Below, piece after piece: positions 60,522 through 64,000 of a stretch of 64,000 nt of DNA (positions are counted from its first letter, which is position 1; each line of letters opens with the position of its first letter). Both the position numbers and the translations under genes were made by a program. This stretch comes from Lachnospiraceae bacterium KH1T2 (lineage in GTDB: Bacteria; Bacillota; Clostridia; Lachnospirales; Lachnospiraceae), in the NCBI GenBank assembly GCA_900114405.1, contig FOSY01000002.1:124001-188000 (forward strand). The letters are read 5' to 3'. The notes under the pieces were generated by a model. It worked only from the letters and a program-made list of their open reading frames with translations, was not told where the DNA came from and made no database searches.

Positions 60522-61219
60522 AAATGTTCTCCTGCTTCAGATAATGGTTTCCCATCAATGTCAAAAAGGTCATATCGTGTTATCAGGATATCTGTTGCCT
60601 CAGGTGCTTCTGCACCATTGCGCTTATAGATTCCTTCTAAAACAAGCCCAGGCTTAATATTTGTTCCGCTTCCGGCACAAAGCTTCATGTCTATCGAGTT
60701 ATCAGCTCTGTAATTAATTTCATAAACAAATTCTTTGAGATTAACTTCTCGTGTTGATTTCTTTGTCTTTTTCTCAATCAGCACTTCATCTGCAGAATTA
60801 AAGTCATCAATTGCTTTTTTAATATCAAATGATGGAGTTCTGCCCTCTCTGAATCTTACATTATATGAAGCCTGTGCAACACTTGCCATTGCATTTTCTG
60901 ACTTCTCTGGTAGCCTTACAACATCTATAACCTTGATTCCTTCTGCCTGAGCTGAATTCATCATATCGATAACTTTCTGTGAGCTTTCGGCTGTATGCAC
61001 CTCAATGTCCATGTACTCGCCTTCGCTCTCAAGACCAACACCCAACGGCTGAGCAAATGACATTATCTGATGCGGTGAAAATCCCTCAGAATAAGCAATA
61101 TCCAATCCACATCTTCTTATCACCTTCTGAAAATATCTCATTACATCAAGGTGACCAATGTACTTCATAAAACCATGTTTTGAAAATTTAACTCTTAATT
61201 TAATATTATCGCTGCTCAA
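60518..61219 (-). CDS. DUF2344/TIGR03936 family radical-SAM-linked protein
   Basis: 233 residues from TTG 61219, chosen because GGAGGAGGTG lies just upstream; the frame continues further up only within the previous gene. Begins LSSDNIKLRVKFSKHG, then FMKYIGHLDVMRYFQKVIRR and YSEGFSPHQIMSFAQPLGVG, the family blocks. Always next to the TIGR03960 radical SAM gene, which it overlaps by 14 bp. In some genomes the two are fused. Function unknown; a tRNA or ribosome role is often supposed. Confidence 0.9.
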   Translation of the reverse strand: MSSDNIKLRVKFSKHGFMKYIGHLDVMRYFQKVIRRCGLDIAYSEGFSPHQIMSFAQPLGVGLESEGEYMDIEVHTAESSQKVIDMMNSAQAEGIKVIDVVRLPEKSENAMASVAQASYNVRFREGRTPSFDIKKAIDDFNSADEVLIEKKTKKSTREVNLKEFVYEINYRADNSIDMKLCAGSGTNIKPGLVLEGIYKRNGAEAPEATDILITRYDLFDIDGKPLSEAGEHF

Positions 61220-63074
61220 AGCAAACACCTCCTCCAAAGGATGCTGCTCCGCAACCGGAGCATTTCTGACGGCAGTTCGGCGTAACTCTGCCAGCCATTG
61301 CTTCAAGCCATTCTCTCTTAAGGAAATTCTTAGTAACTCCTATGTCAATGAAATCCCAAGGGAATACTTCATCAAGCGAACGTTCTCTCGTTGTATAGAA
61401 AGAAATGTCTATTCCACATTCTTCAATAGCGGATTTCCATTTATCCACATCAAAGCTCTCTGACCATGAATCATACATACAACCCTTCTCATAAGCCTTA
61501 CGTAAAAGCTTTGAAAGTTTCCTGTCTCCACGCGCGAAAAGTCCCTCAAGCTCACTAAGATAATTTTCATGATACTGGAACTTCAACGATTTTTTATTTA
61601 TCTGCTTTGTAAATTCATCACTTAACAGATGTGCTTTTCGAAGAAATTCTTCAGCCGTATTCATTGGTGCCCATTCAAATGGAGTAAATGGCTTAGGTAT
61701 GAAAAATGAAGCAGACGAAGTAACCATAACTCTGATTCCTTTTCTGTCTTCCTTTGGTACAGTTTCAAAGTAATTTGCCGCAACTGCGTTTGCAAGCTCT
61801 GCAATCGCCTTTACGTCTTCATCTGTTTCTGTTGGAAGTCCAAGCATAAAATAAAGCTTAACTTTATTCCATCCACCCTTAAACGCTTCTGCAGAGCCAC
61901 GCATGATATCGTCAAAAGTTATACCTTTATTGATAACATCACGGAGTCTCTGAGAACCGGCCTCAGATGCAAATGTAAGAGAACCTTTTTTAACATCCTG
62001 CACTTTTGCCATGATATCAAGTGCAAAAGAGTCGATTCTAAGCGACGGAAGTGATATATTTACATACTTATCACTGTAATTATCAATAAGCCAGTTTACT
62101 AACTCACCAAGCCCTGAAAAATCTGATGTTGAGAGCGAACTGAGAGTAATTTCATCCTGTCCTGTTGAGTCAAGAATTGCTTTTGCCTTCTTTTTAAGGA
62201 AATCAAGACTTCTCTCTCTCACAGGCCTGTAAATCTGGCCAGCCTGGCAAAATCTACAACCTCTGATGCAGCCTCTCATTACTTCGAGCACAGCTCTATC
62301 CTGTGTTACACGGATATATGGAACTATAGGCGCATCAGGATATTCAACGCTGTCCATATCCATCACGATCTGCTTTTTGACAGTCCTGGGCGCTTCTGGA
62401 ATAACAGGGTCGAAACTCTTTACTGTTCCATCCTCGTTATATGATGTTTCATAAAACTGTGGTACATATATTCCCGGAATCTGACATGCCTTGACCAGAA
62501 AATCTTTTCTCGTACCGCCCTCAGCCTTAACTTTTTTATAAAGATCAAAAAGCGGATCATAAGAAATTTCGCCTTCACCGATATAGAACATATCAAAGAA
62601 TTCCGCGATAGGCTCCGGATTATACGAACACGGACCTCCGCCTATAACAATCGGATCATTCTCTGCACGTTCTGCCGCATTCAACGGTATTCCCGAAAGA
62701 TCAAGTACCTGCAATATGTTTGTGTAGCACATTTCATACTGCAAAGTGATTCCAAGAAAATCAAAATTCCTAACCGGGTCTTGTGATTCCAGCGCAAAAA
62801 GAGGGATATTCTTATCCCTCATGATTTTGTCGAGATCAGTCCATGGTGAGTAAACTCTCTCGCACCAGATATCATTGCGCTTATTAAACATATCATAGAG
62901 AATCTGAATGCCTAAGTGAGACATTCCAATCTCGTAAACATCCGGAAAGCACATTGCAAACCTGATGTCAACTTTCTCCTTATCCTTATAAACTGCATTA
63001 ATCTCATTGCCGATATAACGTTCCGGCTTTTCGATTGAAAGTAATAGCTCATCACTAAGCGCTTGTTTTTTCAT
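61206..63074 (-). CDS. TIGR03960 family B12-binding-domain radical SAM protein
   Basis: 622 residues, ATG 63074. An N-terminal cobalamin-binding-like region (about 40-200; FAMCFPDVYEIGMSHLG) leads to the radical SAM core with CIRGCRFCQAGQIYRPVRER (CxxxCxxC). Later parts are SLPSLRIDSF, FASEAGSQRLRDVINKG, and KLYFMLGLPTETDED. The C-terminus is Cys-rich (CRQKCSGCGA), possibly a second cluster or zinc site. The reaction is not established. Conserved partner of the DUF2344 gene and RNase E/G. Confidence 0.92.
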   Translation of the reverse strand: MKKQALSDELLLSIEKPERYIGNEINAVYKDKEKVDIRFAMCFPDVYEIGMSHLGIQILYDMFNKRNDIWCERVYSPWTDLDKIMRDKNIPLFALESQDPVRNFDFLGITLQYEMCYTNILQVLDLSGIPLNAAERAENDPIVIGGGPCSYNPEPIAEFFDMFYIGEGEISYDPLFDLYKKVKAEGGTRKDFLVKACQIPGIYVPQFYETSYNEDGTVKSFDPVIPEAPRTVKKQIVMDMDSVEYPDAPIVPYIRVTQDRAVLEVMRGCIRGCRFCQAGQIYRPVRERSLDFLKKKAKAILDSTGQDEITLSSLSTSDFSGLGELVNWLIDNYSDKYVNISLPSLRIDSFALDIMAKVQDVKKGSLTFASEAGSQRLRDVINKGITFDDIMRGSAEAFKGGWNKVKLYFMLGLPTETDEDVKAIAELANAVAANYFETVPKEDRKGIRVMVTSSASFFIPKPFTPFEWAPMNTAEEFLRKAHLLSDEFTKQINKKSLKFQYHENYLSELEGLFARGDRKLSKLLRKAYEKGCMYDSWSESFDVDKWKSAIEECGIDISFYTTRERSLDEVFPWDFIDIGVTKNFLKREWLEAMAGRVTPNCRQKCSGCGAASFGGGVCFEQR

Positions 63075-63104
63075 TAACTCTTATTTCTCTATCTTTCATA
63101 AATT

Positions 63105-64000
63105 TTATCTGTGACTTAGCTCTTTAGAAACGTCTTCCAAAGATAATCCTTTTTCTGCCATCAGTAGCATTACCTGATAAGCCAGGTCAGAAATGGAATA
63201 TCTGAGTTCTTCCGGATCAGGATTTTTAGACTCGATTATAACCTCAGTACATTCTTCTCCAAACTTCTTAAGTATTTTATCAAGACCTCTGTCAAAGATG
63301 TAATTTGTATATGAATCATCCGCATGATTTTCCTTGCGTTCAAGAATACGCTTATATACTTCCTGAAGTACCCTCATCGGATTTGTTTCATCAGGTCTTT
63401 TCTTCATCATGTCATTGAAAAAACATGATCTAGAACCAGTATGACATGCTGCGCCCACCTGATATACACGTGCAAGTATCGTATCTAAATCGCAGTCGGC
63501 GGTAAGACTCTTAACAAATTGATAATGACCGGAAGTATCACCTTTTACCCACAGTTCATCTCTGCTTCGACTCCAATATGTCATGATTCCGGTTTCTACA
63601 GTCTTCTGATAAGCTTCTTCATTCATATAAGCCATCATAAGCACATCATCAGTCTTATAATCCTGAACAATAACTGGAAGCATACCATCTGAATTAAGCT
63701 TAAAGTCTTCCCATCTGTATTTGCTGTCAAACGTGTTTACAGCAATTCCAAGACTCTTGCACTGTCTCTTAAAGCTCATAAATTCCTTATATAATTTATT
63801 AAAATCACCGCCTGCAACTCCAGTGATTTCAAACTTTCTGAGATCAGCTGCTGCATCATGGAAAGTTTTTCTATTATACAGCGGAACAAGTCCCATTACA
63901 ATAGGATGAATATTATGAGTGCAGTTCAAAAGCACCCATTCGGCGCACTTTTCAAGCTCATCTTCATTTTTTATAAGTATAGAGCTTGAATAGTTCTTGA
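63105..64000 (-). CDS. hisIE: Bifunctional HisIE with N-terminal extension, start outside the window
   Basis: The frame is open to the right edge, so about 298 C-terminal residues are visible and the start lies beyond base 64000. The HisI part is about 130 residues: [19 protein letters not shown], then [17 protein letters not shown] and [11 protein letters not shown] (zinc/metal Cys and His). The HisE part (last 95) has the NTP-pyrophosphohydrolase helix [13 protein letters not shown] and [12 protein letters not shown]. Together they do steps 2 and 3 of histidine synthesis. At least 105 residues precede HisI (for example [20 protein letters not shown] and [15 protein letters not shown]), far more than in usual HisIE. 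Confidence 0.9.
   Translation of the reverse strand, partial: KNYSSSILIKNEDELEKCAEWVLLNCTHNIHPIVMGLVPLYNRKTFHDAAADLRKFEITGVAGGDFNKLYKEFMSFKRQCKSLGIAVNTFDSKYRWEDFKLNSDGMLPVIVQDYKTDDVLMMAYMNEEAYQKTVETGIMTYWSRSRDELWVKGDTSGHYQFVKSLTADCDLDTILARVYQVGAACHTGSRSCFFNDMMKKRPDETNPMRVLQEVYKRILERKENHADDSYTNYIFDRGLDKILKKFGEECTEVIIESKNPDPEELRYSISDLAYQVMLLMAEKGLSLEDVSKELSHR

Overview
The window reads as chromosome of a low-GC Gram-positive anaerobe of the family Lachnospiraceae. This rests on AT-rich codon use, strong AGGAGG-type ribosome sites, lipoprotein/ABC sugar uptake with LplB/YtcP-type permeases, the L21-Prp-L27-Obg-YhbY-NadD-YqeK-RsfS block preceded by an RNase E/G and two radical-SAM-associated genes, and an L27 with a Prp-cleavable N-terminus. 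The xylan and uronate genes would suit a rumen or gut fibre degrader such as the Butyrivibrio group, but the genus is an inference.

Layout. 1-5 kb: end of an SDR epimerase gene, decayed DNA, a secreted flavoprotein reductase with two FMN-binding domains, an MBL-fold hydrolase and a flavin-binding PNPOx-like protein. 5.3-10 kb: a 1542-residue secreted arabinoxylan-type enzyme with two GH43 domains. 10-15.7 kb: accessory stretch with a broken AbiE toxin-antitoxin pair, a PAP2 phosphatase, a gutted Rpn-type gene, an orphan type I specificity subunit and a lipoprotein. 15.8-28.3 kb: a complete aldouronate regulon (GntR regulator, two permeases, binding lipoprotein, uxuA, uxuB, GH67 alpha-glucuronidase, eda, kdgK, uxaC). 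It imports glucuronic-acid-decorated xylo-oligosaccharides, removes the uronic acid in the cytoplasm and takes it to pyruvate and glyceraldehyde 3-phosphate. Palindromes with a GTATAC core lie before the regulator and before the first permease.

28.4-49.3 kb: fumC, a stand-alone receiver protein, a minimal tyrosine recombinase between two near-identical 25-bp palindromes, Nudix and c-di-GMP proteins, several unknowns, AlkD-like, Fe-ADH with a divergent TetR gene, a XerS-like recombinase, an Lrp-type gene overlapping an orphan RNA polymerase alpha-CTD gene, a secreted SGNH protein, a KamA-like radical SAM enzyme and a methyltransferase. 49.7-51.6 kb: an SOS locus, with lexA divergent from a YneA-like gene, then a cytidylate kinase-like gene. 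51.7-54.7 kb: a TAXI/TRAP transporter. 54.9-64 kb: a leftward housekeeping block from hisIE to rsfS.

The most unusual signals are non-coding. (1) A ~110-bp hairpin element occurs three times (984, 13016, 25032) and its copies differ by compensatory base-pair changes in several helices. (2) The recombinase gene lies between paired 25-bp palindromes, one covering the stop codon of the neighbouring gene. (3) A 150-bp multi-hairpin repeat occurs twice with only two differences, both times just after a stop codon. No tRNA, rRNA or CRISPR array was seen. All identifications come from reading the sequence; no database search was possible.
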